A DNA stretch of 64,000 nt, taken from positions 5,766,001 to 5,830,000 of the forward strand of contig NZ_CP043568.1 in NCBI RefSeq assembly GCF_014076415.1. The letters are read 5' to 3'. The notes beneath the pieces are model-generated. The model was given only the letters and a program-made list of their open reading frames with translations, was not told the DNA's origin and did not search any database. The position numbers and the translations under genes were made by a program. This DNA comes from Comamonas testosteroni (GTDB lineage Bacteria; Pseudomonadota; Gammaproteobacteria; Burkholderiales; Burkholderiaceae_C). This document shows positions 8,900 to 17,708 of the stretch, in pieces (within the stretch, counting starts at the first letter, position 1; each line of letters opens with the position of its first letter).

Positions 8900-9817
8900 A
8901 TGACCACCCAGCCCTCCGCCCTGCATACCTCCAACATTGCCTCGCTGCCCCTGCTCGCACGTGGCAAGGTCCGCGACAACTACGCCGTGGGCGACGACCG
9001 CATCCTGATGGTGGCCTCGGACCGCCTGTCTGCCTTTGACGTGATCATGGGCGAGCCCATTCCCGGCAAGGGCGTGCTGCTGACGCAGATGGCGCTGTTC
9101 TGGTTCGACAAGCTGGGCCATATCTGCCCCAACCACCTGACCGGCGAAGCCCCCGAATCCGTGGTCAAGCCCGAGGAAGTCAAGCAGGTCGAAGGCCGCT
9201 CCATGCTGGTCAAGCGCCTCAAGCCCGTGCTGATCGAAGCCGTGGTGCGCGGTTATCTGGCCGGCAGCGGCTGGAAGGAATACCAGGAATCGCAATCGGT
9301 CTGTGGCGTGAAGCTGCCCGCCGGCCTGACCAACGCGGCCAAGCTGCCCGAACCCATCTACACCCCCGCGGCCAAGGCCGAAATGGGTGACCACGACGAG
9401 AACATCACCTACGAGCGCACCGTGGAAATGGTGGGCGAACAGCTGGCAGCCCAGATCCGCGACACCGCCATCCGCATCTACAAGGAAGCGGCCGAGATCG
9501 CGCTGACCAAGGGCATGATCATTGCCGACACCAAGTTCGAATTCGGCCTGACCGAAGATGGCACCCTGGTGCTGATGGACGAGGTGCTGACCCCCGACAG
9601 CTCGCGCTACTGGCCCGTGGAAGGCTATGAGGACGCGCTGGCCAAGGGCGAGAACCCTCCCAGCTACGACAAGCAGTTCGTGCGTGACTGGCTGGAGCAG
9701 GCACAGGTCAACGGCAAGGCCTGGGACAAGAAGGCTCCCGCGCCCCGCCTGCCCAAGGAAGTGATCGACAGGACGGCGGCCAAGTACCGCGAGGCGCTGG
9801 ATCGCCTGACCGCCTGA
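8900..9817 (+). CDS. purC: SAICAR synthase (phosphoribosylaminoimidazole-succinocarboxamide synthase)
   Basis: Catalyses the ATP-dependent joining of aspartate to CAIR in purine synthesis. The 305 residues contain [23 protein letters not shown] near the N-terminus (split across the ATP site), the SAICAR signature [21 protein letters not shown] segment, and TKFEFGL plus [15 protein letters not shown]. Length matches the longer bacterial/yeast-like class. I use the ATG at 8900; a TTG 24 bp upstream is in frame but without support. A strong terminator follows. Confidence 0.96.
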   Translation: MTTQPSALHTSNIASLPLLARGKVRDNYAVGDDRILMVASDRLSAFDVIMGEPIPGKGVLLTQMALFWFDKLGHICPNHLTGEAPESVVKPEEVKQVEGRSMLVKRLKPVLIEAVVRGYLAGSGWKEYQESQSVCGVKLPAGLTNAAKLPEPIYTPAAKAEMGDHDENITYERTVEMVGEQLAAQIRDTAIRIYKEAAEIALTKGMIIADTKFEFGLTEDGTLVLMDEVLTPDSSRYWPVEGYEDALAKGENPPSYDKQFVRDWLEQAQVNGKAWDKKAPAPRLPKEVIDRTAAKYREALDRLTA

Positions 9818-9837
9818 GCGATCAGTCCCAAGCAGAC

Positions 9838-9874
9838 AAAAGGCCCCCGGAATCGAAATCCGGGGGCCTTTTTG
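9838..9874. terminator. Terminator after purC
   Basis: AGGCCCCCGGA (9841-9851), loop atcgaaa, TCCGGGGGCCT (9859-9869) is an 11-bp perfect stem followed by TTTTGTTTT, with A residues on the other side. It can serve purC and possibly the convergent slyD. Confidence 0.92.
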
Positions 9875-9960
9875 TTTTGATAGCTGCTTGCGCTTTCAGA
9901 CAAGGGATTTCAGCTCGAAATAATGCTGAAATCCTTTGTGAGAATACGCTGACAGCTATG
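9875..9960. repeat. Dispersed GATAGCTG-type intergenic repeat
   Basis: The segment begins TTTTGATAGCTGCTTGCGCTTT and ends CGCTGACAGCTATG, so its ends are imperfect inverted copies of each other around an inner hairpin (GGATTTCAGC...GCTGAAATCC, 9906-9938). Related cores (CAGCTATCAA or its complement) occur in many other gaps, such as 22645, 28762, 31629, 31717, 33328 and 63617. This is a small, non-coding repeat family. Confidence 0.65.
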
Positions 9961-9963
9961 TTT

Positions 9964-10449
9964 TTAATGGTGGTGGCCGTGACCGCCATGCACATGCTTG
10001 TGGGCGATTTCTTCTTCGGAGGCCTCGCGCACATCGTTGACCACCGCGCTGAAGCGCAGCGCGAAACCGGCCAGGGGATGGTTGCCGTCCAGCAGCACCA
10101 CGGGGCCCTTGATCTTCACCACGTTGTAGATCTGGGGCAGGCCCTGATCGTTGGTGCCGCGCAGCTGGCCGCCCACCTTCACGCCCGCAGGGAATTCACC
10201 CTTGGGAATGGTGCGCTTGAGGCTTTCGTCGCGCTCGCCGAAGGCGTCCGCCACGGCCAGATCCACGGTCACGACATCGCCTTTTTGCTTGCCGTCCAGA
10301 GCGGCTTCGACCTTGGCGAAGATGTTGTCATAGCCGCCGTGCAGATAGGCCACGTCGCCCTTGTCCAGCAGTTTGACGGCCACGCCGCCCGCGAGCAGCT
10401 CGTGAATCTTGTAGTTGATGGTGACGGCAGTGTCTTTGGTGATGTTCAT
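9964..10449 (-). CDS. slyD: FKBP-type peptidyl-prolyl isomerase SlyD
   Basis: Cytoplasmic prolyl isomerase, chaperone and metal-binding protein. The 161 residues hold an FKBP domain with YLHGGYDNIFAKVEAALDGK near the start of the insert-in-flap region, and KTIPKGEFP-like motif in the middle. The C-terminus is a short His-rich tail (HKHVHGGHGHHH) that suits Ni/Zn binding; it is much shorter than the E. coli SlyD tail. It is monocistronic and convergent with purC. Confidence 0.92.
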   Translation of the reverse strand: MNITKDTAVTINYKIHELLAGGVAVKLLDKGDVAYLHGGYDNIFAKVEAALDGKQKGDVVTVDLAVADAFGERDESLKRTIPKGEFPAGVKVGGQLRGTNDQGLPQIYNVVKIKGPVVLLDGNHPLAGFALRFSAVVNDVREASEEEIAHKHVHGGHGHHH

Positions 10450-10526
10450 GACAATGGATTTCGAGTGGTGCGGTGCCTGAACCCGAGTCAGGCATCGCGC
10501 AAAGCTGTCATTGTCGGCGACTCGGG

Positions 10527-11510
10527 CTATTCCAGTGTCACGCCCGTGGCCTTAACCACGCCGCGCCATTTGTCCACGTCGGCGCGGATCTGCTGTGCAA
10601 AGGCCTCGGGCCTGCTGGCCACGGGCTCGGCGCCCAGGCTGCGCAGTTGCCGGGTCACCTCGGGGTCGCGCACGGCCTGGGCAACTGCGGTCTGCAGCGT
10701 GTCGAGCACCGCCTTGGGCGTTCCCGCCGGCGCCAGCAGGCCGAACCAGCCCGAGACCTCGTAGCCGGGCACGCTTTCGGCAACGGTGGGAATGTCTGCC
10801 GCCCCGGGCCAGCGCTGTGCCGTGGTCACGGCCAGCGCCCGCAGCTTGCCGCTGCGCACGAAGGCGATGGTGGACGGCAGGTTGTCGAAGCCGGCCTGTA
10901 TCTGCCCGCCCACGAGATCGGTGAGCATGGGCGATGCGCCCTTGTAAGGCACATGGGTCATGTCCACGCCCGCCATCATCTTGAGCAGCTCGGCGCTCAT
11001 GTGCGGAGAGCCGCCGGGGCTGGTCGAGCCGAAGTTGATCTGCCCGGGCCTGGTCTTGGCCAGCGCCAGCAACTCGCCCAGGGTGCGCGCGGGGACGCTG
11101 GGATGAACCACGATGATGTTGGGCGCGCTGGCCACCACGGTGACGGGCGCGAAGTCCTTGACGGCGTCATAGGGCAGGTTATTCTGCAGCGCCGAGTTGA
11201 TGCCGTGCGAGCTGGCCGTCCCCATGACCAGGGTGTAGCCGTCGGCGGCGGCCTGGGCCACGGCCACCGAGCCTATGGCACCGCTGGCGCCGGCCCGGTT
11301 CTCGACGACGAAGGGCTGGCGCAGCCGCTCGGACAACTGGGCCGCTGCCAGCCGCGCGATGATGTCCGTGGTGCCTCCTGCCGGATAGGGAACGATGATG
11401 CGCACGGGCTTGACGGGATAGGCCGGGGCCTGCGCGAAGGCCACGGCCGTGCAGGCCGCCATGGCCAGCGCTGCGGCGGCAGCCAGAGCGCGAAACAGTT
11501 GCGAGGTCAT
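10527..11510 (-). CDS. Bug-family tripartite tricarboxylate receptor (TctC-like) 1
   Basis: Periplasmic solute receptor of the TctC/Bug family. The 327 residues start with a Sec signal (about 1-26, ending VAFA), then VKPVRIIVPYPAGGTTDIIARL, the hallmark N-terminal motif (split here, residues about 31-52), and the conserved VPYKGASPMLTDLVGGQIQ and FDNLPS. I start at the ATG of MTSQLFRA because it begins the signal peptide; the open frame upstream is long but not coding. It is the last gene of an apparent operon with the two AtuA-type genes. No TctA/TctB membrane subunits are nearby, so the ligand is probably imported by partners elsewhere. Ligand unknown. Confidence 0.9.
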   Translation of the reverse strand: MTSQLFRALAAAAALAMAACTAVAFAQAPAYPVKPVRIIVPYPAGGTTDIIARLAAAQLSERLRQPFVVENRAGASGAIGSVAVAQAAADGYTLVMGTASSHGINSALQNNLPYDAVKDFAPVTVVASAPNIIVVHPSVPARTLGELLALAKTRPGQINFGSTSPGGSPHMSAELLKMMAGVDMTHVPYKGASPMLTDLVGGQIQAGFDNLPSTIAFVRSGKLRALAVTTAQRWPGAADIPTVAESVPGYEVSGWFGLLAPAGTPKAVLDTLQTAVAQAVRDPEVTRQLRSLGAEPVASRPEAFAQQIRADVDKWRGVVKATGVTLE

Positions 11511-11577
11511 TGCGGTGTCTCCTGGTGGTGTTTTTTGGAATATGCGGTGGATGCCCGTGCTGGATGTCGGTGCCAGC

Positions 11578-11952
11578 TCAGCCTGGCGCACGGCGGCGCA
11601 GCAGCGGAGCCAGCGCAGCGGGAACGAGCAGCTCGAAGCCCAGGATGGCCGCCGACAGCGCCTTGCCGTAGTTGTCCACCGACAGGCTGCGCGAGACGCC
11701 GCCGCCCAGTGCACCGTGCGCCACGAAATTCAGCGCGTGAAGGTTGTCGGCCTCGTAGCGCAGCACCTCGCCGGTGATGGCCGGGCCATGAAAGGCCTTG
11801 AAGCGTTCGGCGCTCAGCTGCTGCTTGAGCAGCGCATAGAGCTCGGGCTCGTAGGCAAACACGGCGATGTTGGAGGTATTGCCCTTGTCGCCCGAGCGCG
11901 TATGTGCCACCTGCTCCAGCGGCACCCGGATGTCCTGGTTCATGTCCTGCAT
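11578..11952 (-). CDS. AtuA-related small protein (C-terminal AtuA-like domain)
   Basis: A 124-residue protein resembling the C-terminal domain of AtuA, the acyclic terpene utilisation protein of Pseudomonas. Motifs are LEQVAHTRSGDKGNTSNIAV and a glycine-rich VAHGALGGGVSRSL. It lies 16 bp after the gene for the larger AtuA-like part and is in the same operon, so the two halves, fused in Pseudomonas AtuA, are split genes here. The reaction is unknown; a role with CoA-linked or organic acid catabolism is inference. Confidence 0.8.
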   Translation of the reverse strand: MQDMNQDIRVPLEQVAHTRSGDKGNTSNIAVFAYEPELYALLKQQLSAERFKAFHGPAITGEVLRYEADNLHALNFVAHGALGGGVSRSLSVDNYGKALSAAILGFELLVPAALAPLLRRRAPG

Positions 11953-11968
11953 GCTTTGCTCCCCCTGC

Positions 11969-13330
11969 TCAGCTCGTGAAGTAGTCGATATGCGCCGTCA
12001 CCTGCTCGCGCGGCACCAGCGAGGACCACACGCCTATCACCTCGCGCGTGCGCTCCTGGTGCGGCACTCGCTTGCCGGTGTGGGCAATCCCCGAGACCGC
12101 CATGCCGTCCACTTCGCGCCCCACCTTGACCGCCTCCTCGCGCGAACGGGTGCGTGCCGCCACGCGCACGGCCACTTCATAGGGCTCGGGCGCATCCGCC
12201 GGCGTGGCAGCGCCATGCACGGCGTTCAGACCCAGGAAGTCGATGCGCACTTCCTCGGCATCGAGCTTCACGATGCGCAGTCGCTCCTCCAGGATGCGCC
12301 TGGCCAATTGGGCGCGGCGCAGCGCGCCGGGGCCGGCGTAGAAGAACATGTCCTCGCCGATGAAACCCTCGGTGCATCCCATGGAGACCTTGAGCGTGGA
12401 TGTGCGCGGCTTGCCCGTGAGACCCGTCACGCGCACGCGATCGGGCGCCAGTTGCTCGATGCGAGCCTGCGTGAAGTCGACCACCACATCGGGCGTGATG
12501 TAGTTCGCCGGGTCGTGCACCTCGTAGAGCATCTGCTCCTTGACCGTCTGCAGGCTGATCATGCCGCCCGTGCCCTCCACCTTGGACAGGGTCACGCCGC
12601 CTTCGGCATCGACCTCGGCGATGGGAAAGGCCAGGTTCCAGGGATCGGGCACGTCCTTGAGGCCCGGGTCCGCAAAATACCCCCCGGTGATCTGGGCCCC
12701 GCACTCCATCAGATGGCCTATCGCACTGCCGGCACCCACGCGCTCGTGGTCCAGCAGGTCCCAGCCGAACTCATGCACCATGGGAGCCAGGAACAGCGAA
12801 GGATCGGCCACGCGGCCCGTGACCACGATCTGCGCGCCTTCCGCCAGAGCATCGACGATGGGAGCGGCCCCGAGATAGGCTTCGGCCGAGATCAGCGAGT
12901 GGGCAATGCTCTGCGTGGGGGCACCGGTCTCCAGGATGGTGGGGGCCAGCGACAGCACGCGGTCGGTGATCAGGCTGCCGCCCACAGCCGCCACCTTGAC
13001 GCCGGTGATGTCCAGCTCGCGCAGCAGCTCGACGATGCGCCGTGCTGCGCCCTGCGGGTTGATCCAGCCCTGGTTGGAGATGATGCGCGTGCCCTGGCGC
13101 ATGCAGGCAGGCAGCACGGCACGCATGCGGTCGTCGAGATAGGTGTCGTAGCCCGGAAAGGACGGGTCCCGTCTGGCCCTGACCTGCGCGGCGGAGACCG
13201 TGGCCTCGGCCATGGTCTCGAAGCACAGGTAGTCGAGCCGGCCACGCTCGGCATTGAGGGCGGCGGGCTCGATGCGGTCGCCCCACCAGGCGGCTCCCGC
13301 GCCTATGCGCAGGATCTTGCTGTCATTCAT
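11969..13330 (-). CDS. AtuA-family (DUF1446) protein, large part
   Basis: Member of DUF1446/AtuA, associated in Pseudomonas with growth on citronellol and related terpenes. The 453 residues begin MNDSKILRIGAGAAWWGDR with a family-typical Gly-rich start; other motifs are TRIISNQGWINP, IVVTGRVADPSLFLAPM and MEGFIGEDM-like segments. I choose the ATG at 13330 because it begins the conserved domain; 29 extra in-frame codons upstream overlap a probable operator. It leads an operon with the small AtuA-related gene and a Bug receptor, opposite a LysR gene. The true substrate here is unknown. Confidence 0.85.
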   Translation of the reverse strand: MNDSKILRIGAGAAWWGDRIEPAALNAERGRLDYLCFETMAEATVSAAQVRARRDPSFPGYDTYLDDRMRAVLPACMRQGTRIISNQGWINPQGAARRIVELLRELDITGVKVAAVGGSLITDRVLSLAPTILETGAPTQSIAHSLISAEAYLGAAPIVDALAEGAQIVVTGRVADPSLFLAPMVHEFGWDLLDHERVGAGSAIGHLMECGAQITGGYFADPGLKDVPDPWNLAFPIAEVDAEGGVTLSKVEGTGGMISLQTVKEQMLYEVHDPANYITPDVVVDFTQARIEQLAPDRVRVTGLTGKPRTSTLKVSMGCTEGFIGEDMFFYAGPGALRRAQLARRILEERLRIVKLDAEEVRIDFLGLNAVHGAATPADAPEPYEVAVRVAARTRSREEAVKVGREVDGMAVSGIAHTGKRVPHQERTREVIGVWSSLVPREQVTAHIDYFTS

Positions 13331-13424
13331 TGCGCTCGTCTCCGTTGTTCCCCCAGACCCGGGGGCTGAGACCATTCTGTACAGTCGTTTTTCAAGAGAC
13401 AACGCATGCGCGCGCACAGCGCAT

Positions 13425-13439
13425 GTGAATCAATTTCAC
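13425..13439. promoter_or_regulatory. Candidate LysR operator between atuA-like operon and LysR gene
   Basis: GTGAATCAATTTCAC is an inverted repeat with 5-bp arms that fits the LysR T-N11-A rule. It lies 18 bp before the LysR start and about 95 bp from the divergent operon, so it is well placed for autoregulation and activation. Confidence 0.55.
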
Positions 13440-13457
13440 AGGGGGCAAAGACCTTAG

Positions 13458-14345
13458 ATGGACCAGTTCGGCGAGATGACGGTATTCCTGCGCGTGATCG
13501 AGGAAGGCAGTTTTTCCGGTGCCGGCAGAAGGCTCGAGCTATCGCCTTCGGCGGTGAGCAAGCTCATCGCGCGCATGGAGGCACGCCTTGGCGTGCGGCT
13601 GTTCGAGCGGGTTGCCGCAGCCATACGCCTGACCCAGGAAGGCGAGCGCTTTCGCACCGCCAGCCAGCGCGTGGTGCAGGCCATGGAGCAGGCCGAGGCT
13701 TGTGTGCGTGTGGCCGATGCCGAAATCTCGGGCACGGTGCGCATCCATACGGCGCTGACCACGGCCAAGTACCTGGTCGCGCCACGCCTGCACCTGCTGC
13801 TGGACCGGCACCCGCGACTGCACCTGGACTTCGTCCTCGGCACGGAGCGCGGCGACTTCGTGCGTCAGGGCATGGACGTCGCCATCCACAGCGGCAGGCC
13901 TACGGAGCAGACGCTGATCGGCCGCCCGCTGATGCTCAGGCCTTGGGTGATAGCCGCGGCGCCGCAGTACCTCCAGCGTTTCGGCCATCCCGAGCAGCCC
14001 GAGGACCTGCTGCAGCACCGCTGCCTGAACTTCACCATACGCACGCAGTGGAACCGCTGGACTTTCCACGAGGAAGGCGGGCTCAAGACCATAGACATCC
14101 CCAGCCACATCGGCGCCAACCAGGGCGAACTGTTGCGCAGCCTGGCGCTGCTGGGCCACGGCGTGGTGCGACTGGCCCACTTCCATATCGCCGCCGACCT
14201 GGAGCGTGGAACCCTGGTGCCGCTGCTGCAGCAGTTCCAGGAGCGCAGCGAGGACGACCGCTTCTACCTGCTGTATCCGCGCGGCAGATCCCTGGCACCG
14301 CGCGTGCGCGCCGTAGTGGATTTCCTCGCGGGAGAGTTCGGCTGA
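13458..14345 (+). CDS. LysR-family transcriptional regulator 1
   Basis: A 295-residue regulator with an N-terminal winged helix-turn-helix (FLRVIEEGSFSGAGRRLELS, SAVSKLIARMEARLG) and a C-terminal effector domain. It belongs to the CrgA/DsdC-like group of LysR proteins judging from VRIHTAL and HRCLNF segments. It is divergent from the AtuA-like/Bug operon across a 127-bp gap holding an operator-like repeat, so it most likely controls that operon. Effector unknown. Confidence 0.9.
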   Translation: MDQFGEMTVFLRVIEEGSFSGAGRRLELSPSAVSKLIARMEARLGVRLFERVAAAIRLTQEGERFRTASQRVVQAMEQAEACVRVADAEISGTVRIHTALTTAKYLVAPRLHLLLDRHPRLHLDFVLGTERGDFVRQGMDVAIHSGRPTEQTLIGRPLMLRPWVIAAAPQYLQRFGHPEQPEDLLQHRCLNFTIRTQWNRWTFHEEGGLKTIDIPSHIGANQGELLRSLALLGHGVVRLAHFHIAADLERGTLVPLLQQFQERSEDDRFYLLYPRGRSLAPRVRAVVDFLAGEFG

Positions 14346-14494
14346 GCGGGCATCACCCCAGGCATTGCCGCGCGCAGTCGAGCAGGCAGAGCGCCCTTGG
14401 ATCTGGGCACCCGAGCAATACCGGCCTGGCAGGTGCTCAGGGAGCAGGGCCGCACGCCGGAGGCGGCCAGCTTCACGCCCTGAGCCTGGCCATA

Positions 14495-15541
14495 TCAGGC
14501 CTGGGGAGGCTGCTCGTCGACGTCGGCGCCAGGGTAGCGCGCAAAGCGGCGATTCTCGGTGCCATGCACCGGATCACTGTCCTTCCAGGGCCAGCCGCCG
14601 AACTGGGTGCGGCGATAGTCCTGCATGGCCTGCATGATCTCCTCCTGCGTGTTCATCACAAAGGGGCCATATTGCGCCACCTTCTCGCCAATCGGCTTGC
14701 CCTGCAGCAGCACCAGTTCTGCACTGACATCGCCGGTGTTGACCAGCTCCAGCTCGCGCTGAGCGTCGACATGCATGGCCAGATGGTCGTTCACGGTTTC
14801 GCCACCCACAGTCATGCTCTTGCCTACGAAGAAGTAGAGCATGCGGTGAGTTTGCTCACCTGCAGCCCTGGGCAGGGTCCAGCGGGCACCGGGCTCCAGC
14901 TCCAGCGTCCAGATGGCCACATCGCTGTCGGCCTGGGAAGCCCAGGATTCGGGTGGTGGCGGCAAGGCCTTGTCCGCACCGTCCAGGGCACCAGCCACCA
15001 CGGTGACGGTGGTTTTGCGGCCCGCCGCATCGCTGAAGCTCTGACGAGGAATCTGCTCGTTCCAGAACATGGTGAAGTGGGGCTCCACCATCTTGTTCCT
15101 CGCAGGCAGGTTCAGCCAGATCTGGAACAGTTCAAGCGGATTGGGCTTGTCGCTGCTCAGCAGCGGAAACATCTCCGAGTGCTGGATGCCCTTGCCGGCA
15201 GTGAGCCACTGCACATCGCCGCCGCCGAAGCGCGCGGCTGCGCCCAGCGAGTCCGCATGGTCGATGCGACCCTTGCGCACCAGGGTCACGGTCTCGAAGC
15301 CGCGATGCGGGTGGCCCGGGAAGCCCGGAACCGGCTCGCCGTGGTACATCGAGAAACCGTCCCTGGCACTGAAATCGCTGCCCATTTCGCGTCCCTCGAA
15401 CTCCACGGCCTGCACGCCCATCTTTCCGTTGCTGGCCGGATAGCTGTCATCGTGGTGAGCGCAGAACAGGAAGGGGTCCAGGCAGGGCCAGCGCGGACCC
15501 AGGGGGGCACTTTCCAGAATGGGTGGGCGATTCGTGGTCAT
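14495..15541 (-). CDS. Pirin-family protein 1
   Basis: Cupin-fold protein of the pirin family; some members oxidise quercetin, others act as regulators. The 348 residues contain the N-terminal cupin with HPHRGFETVTLV and GDVQWLTAGKGIQHSEMF, carrying the metal-binding His and Glu residues, and the C-terminal pirin domain. Upstream is a clean GAGGAG. It stands alone, flanked by LysR 1 and a glutathione transferase. A second pirin lies at 34.9 kb; the two are diverged. Confidence 0.88.
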   Translation of the reverse strand: MTTNRPPILESAPLGPRWPCLDPFLFCAHHDDSYPASNGKMGVQAVEFEGREMGSDFSARDGFSMYHGEPVPGFPGHPHRGFETVTLVRKGRIDHADSLGAAARFGGGDVQWLTAGKGIQHSEMFPLLSSDKPNPLELFQIWLNLPARNKMVEPHFTMFWNEQIPRQSFSDAAGRKTTVTVVAGALDGADKALPPPPESWASQADSDVAIWTLELEPGARWTLPRAAGEQTHRMLYFFVGKSMTVGGETVNDHLAMHVDAQRELELVNTGDVSAELVLLQGKPIGEKVAQYGPFVMNTQEEIMQAMQDYRRTQFGGWPWKDSDPVHGTENRRFARYPGADVDEQPPQA

Positions 15542-15688
15542 GGAGTTCTCCTCTTGAGAAGCCGCTGCCAGCTGCAGGGCCTGAAGTCTCGAAGATAAGG
15601 CCGGCCCACGGGTTTGAAAGACATCACCACTGGGACAGTACTTGCCGCTTTTGCAACAACGGCAAGCCTGTGCCGCCCGAGCCGGCGC

Positions 15689-16411
15689 TCAGCCGCGCGG
15701 CGGAATGTTCAGGCCTTTTTGCGTCGCCGGGCGGGCCATGAAGGCCTTGAGCACGCGCTGCAACTCGGTGAACCCGCTCCAGCCCACCAGCTCGGCGGCG
15801 TTGTAGCCGTTCTCGTCGACCATATTGCGCACCCAGGGCCAGATGGCGATGTCGGCAATCGTGATCTGCTCGCCCATGATCCACTCGCGGCCCTGCATGC
15901 GCTGCTCCAGCACGCCCAGCAGGCGTTTGGACTCGTTGATGTAGCGATCGCGCGGGCGCTTGTCCTCGAAGTCCTTGCCCGCGAACTTGTGGAAGAAGCC
16001 GACCTGGCCGAACATGGGTCCCACGCCGCCCATCTGGAACATCAGCCACTGCAGCGTCTCGTAGCGCGCCGCGGGGTCTGCGGGCAGCAGCGGGCTGCCG
16101 CTCTTTTCGGCCAGGTAGATCAGGATGGCCGCCGACTCGAACAGCGCCAGCGGCTTTCCGCCCGGGCCTTGCGGGTCGATGATGGCGGGAATCTTGTTGT
16201 TGGGGAAAGTGCCGACAAACTCCGGCGTGAGCTGGTCATTGGTCTGGAAGCTGACCAGGTGCGCCTCGTAGGGCAGCTGCATCTCCTCCAGCGCAATCGA
16301 CACCTTCACGCCGTTGGGCGTGGGCAGCGAGTACAGCTGGATGCGCTCGGGGTGCTGCGCGGGCCATTTGCGGGTCACGGAAAAATCGGCGAGGACTTGG
16401 GGTTGCGTCAT
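15689..16411 (-). CDS. Glutathione S-transferase family protein (YghU/YfcG-like)
   Basis: Thiol transferase or disulfide reductase of the Nu-class GST group. The 240 residues carry an N-terminal thioredoxin-fold domain (IQLYSLPTPNGVKVSIALEE, PNNKIPAIIDPQG, ESAAILIYLAEK) and a C-terminal helical domain with EWIMGEQITIADIAIWPWV. The TPNG motif in place of a catalytic Ser/Tyr is typical of YghU/YfcG proteins, which bind two glutathiones. The start is the ATG of MTQPQVLAD; 24 upstream codons are rejected as unlike the family. Monocistronic. Confidence 0.88.
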   Translation of the reverse strand: MTQPQVLADFSVTRKWPAQHPERIQLYSLPTPNGVKVSIALEEMQLPYEAHLVSFQTNDQLTPEFVGTFPNNKIPAIIDPQGPGGKPLALFESAAILIYLAEKSGSPLLPADPAARYETLQWLMFQMGGVGPMFGQVGFFHKFAGKDFEDKRPRDRYINESKRLLGVLEQRMQGREWIMGEQITIADIAIWPWVRNMVDENGYNAAELVGWSGFTELQRVLKAFMARPATQKGLNIPPRG

Positions 16412-16648
16412 GGGTTTCCTTCGGAGCGTGTTGGCAATCTCTGCGGCCCCGCAAGGGGCTGTCGGCGTGGCCTGGCAAGCCACGACACAGAGCGCCCGAG
16501 CATCCTAACGGTTGTCATGCGGCCTTGCAGGCAGCGCTGCCGATGGCTGGGATGGCCAGATGCGGGTACGCAGATTCCCTCATCGAAGCCAGTGCCTGAG
16601 CCGGTGATATTGGGTGTTTGATAAAAAAGTGAACCACGGAGACATCAC

Positions 16649-17692
16649 ATGCATCAGCTTCCTGGCAGGCCCGATTCTTTTTTCACCGGCGCAAAGGCGC
16701 CTGCTTGCACTTTGCTGCGCCGGCGGCAAGTGCTGGGCCTAGGCGCTACCGCGCTGGCTGCAGGGCTGATGCTGGCCAGCGGTGCGACCGCTGCCGCAAG
16801 CTTTCCGGAGCGCGCCGTGACGGTCGTCGTGCCATATTCGCCGGCCGGAGGCGTGGACATCGTGACCAGGCTGGTCACCACGCCCATGGCGGAGTTTCTG
16901 GGTCAGTCCATCGTGGTGGAAAACAAGCCCGGAGGCGGCACGAATATCGGCATGGCGGCAGTGGCACGCTCCGCGCCCAATGGCTATATGCTGCTGACGG
17001 CCTCGAATACGCTGACCACCAACAAGGCGCTGTACTCCAAGCTCAGCTTCGACCCGGCAGTTGACCTGATTCCGGTAGGGCGCATCGGCGAGGCGCCACT
17101 GGTGGTCGTGGTCAACGCCAGGTCACCATACAAAAGCCTGGCCGAACTGATCGCAGCGGGCAAGGCCAAGCCCGGCGCCCTGTCCTATGGCACGGCAGGA
17201 GTGGGCAGTTCGGGCCATATGGCAAGCGCCTTGCTGGAAAGGGCAGGACAGTTCAAGGGCGTCCATATTCCCTACAAGGGAGGATCCACCGCAGTGACGG
17301 ACCTGCTGGGCGGGCGTCTGGACTTCATGGCCATCAATCCGCTGGAAGTCGCGGGCCATGTGAACAGCGGCAACCTGCGCGCACTGGCGGTGCTCAACAA
17401 GAATGGCTCGCGCCTGCTGCCCCAGGTGCCTACCGCACGCTCCCTGGGTGTGGATGTACAGGCCACCGTATGGTGGGGCCTGGTAGCCCCCAAGGGAACG
17501 CCCGAGGCCGTGATCCAGACGCTGAACGCCGCACTCAACAAGGCACTGACCACGCCTGCGGTCACCCAGACGTTGGCCGATATGGGCGCCACGCCCCTGG
17601 GAGGAACACCGGCACAGTTCGGCAGCTTCATCCAGGCCGAAACCCGGGAACTAGGCGACGCCATCCGGGCCGCCGATATTCGCGCGGACTGA
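16649..17692 (+). CDS. Bug-family tripartite tricarboxylate receptor 2
   Basis: Periplasmic receptor of the TctC/Bug family, 347 residues. The long signal region (about 1-50) contains LLRRRQVLGLG, a twin-arginine like motif, and is followed by the hallmark VVVPYSPAGGVDIVTRLV. Later motifs are AGVGSSGHMAS and HIPYKGGSTAVTDLLGG. The ATG has CGGAGA nine bases upstream. No transporter membrane genes are adjacent. The next gene is a convergent LysR regulator 17 bp away. Ligand unknown, probably a carboxylate. Confidence 0.88.
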   Translation: MHQLPGRPDSFFTGAKAPACTLLRRRQVLGLGATALAAGLMLASGATAAASFPERAVTVVVPYSPAGGVDIVTRLVTTPMAEFLGQSIVVENKPGGGTNIGMAAVARSAPNGYMLLTASNTLTTNKALYSKLSFDPAVDLIPVGRIGEAPLVVVVNARSPYKSLAELIAAGKAKPGALSYGTAGVGSSGHMASALLERAGQFKGVHIPYKGGSTAVTDLLGGRLDFMAINPLEVAGHVNSGNLRALAVLNKNGSRLLPQVPTARSLGVDVQATVWWGLVAPKGTPEAVIQTLNAALNKALTTPAVTQTLADMGATPLGGTPAQFGSFIQAETRELGDAIRAADIRAD

Positions 17693-17708
17693 TGCCGGAG
17701 AAGGCCGC

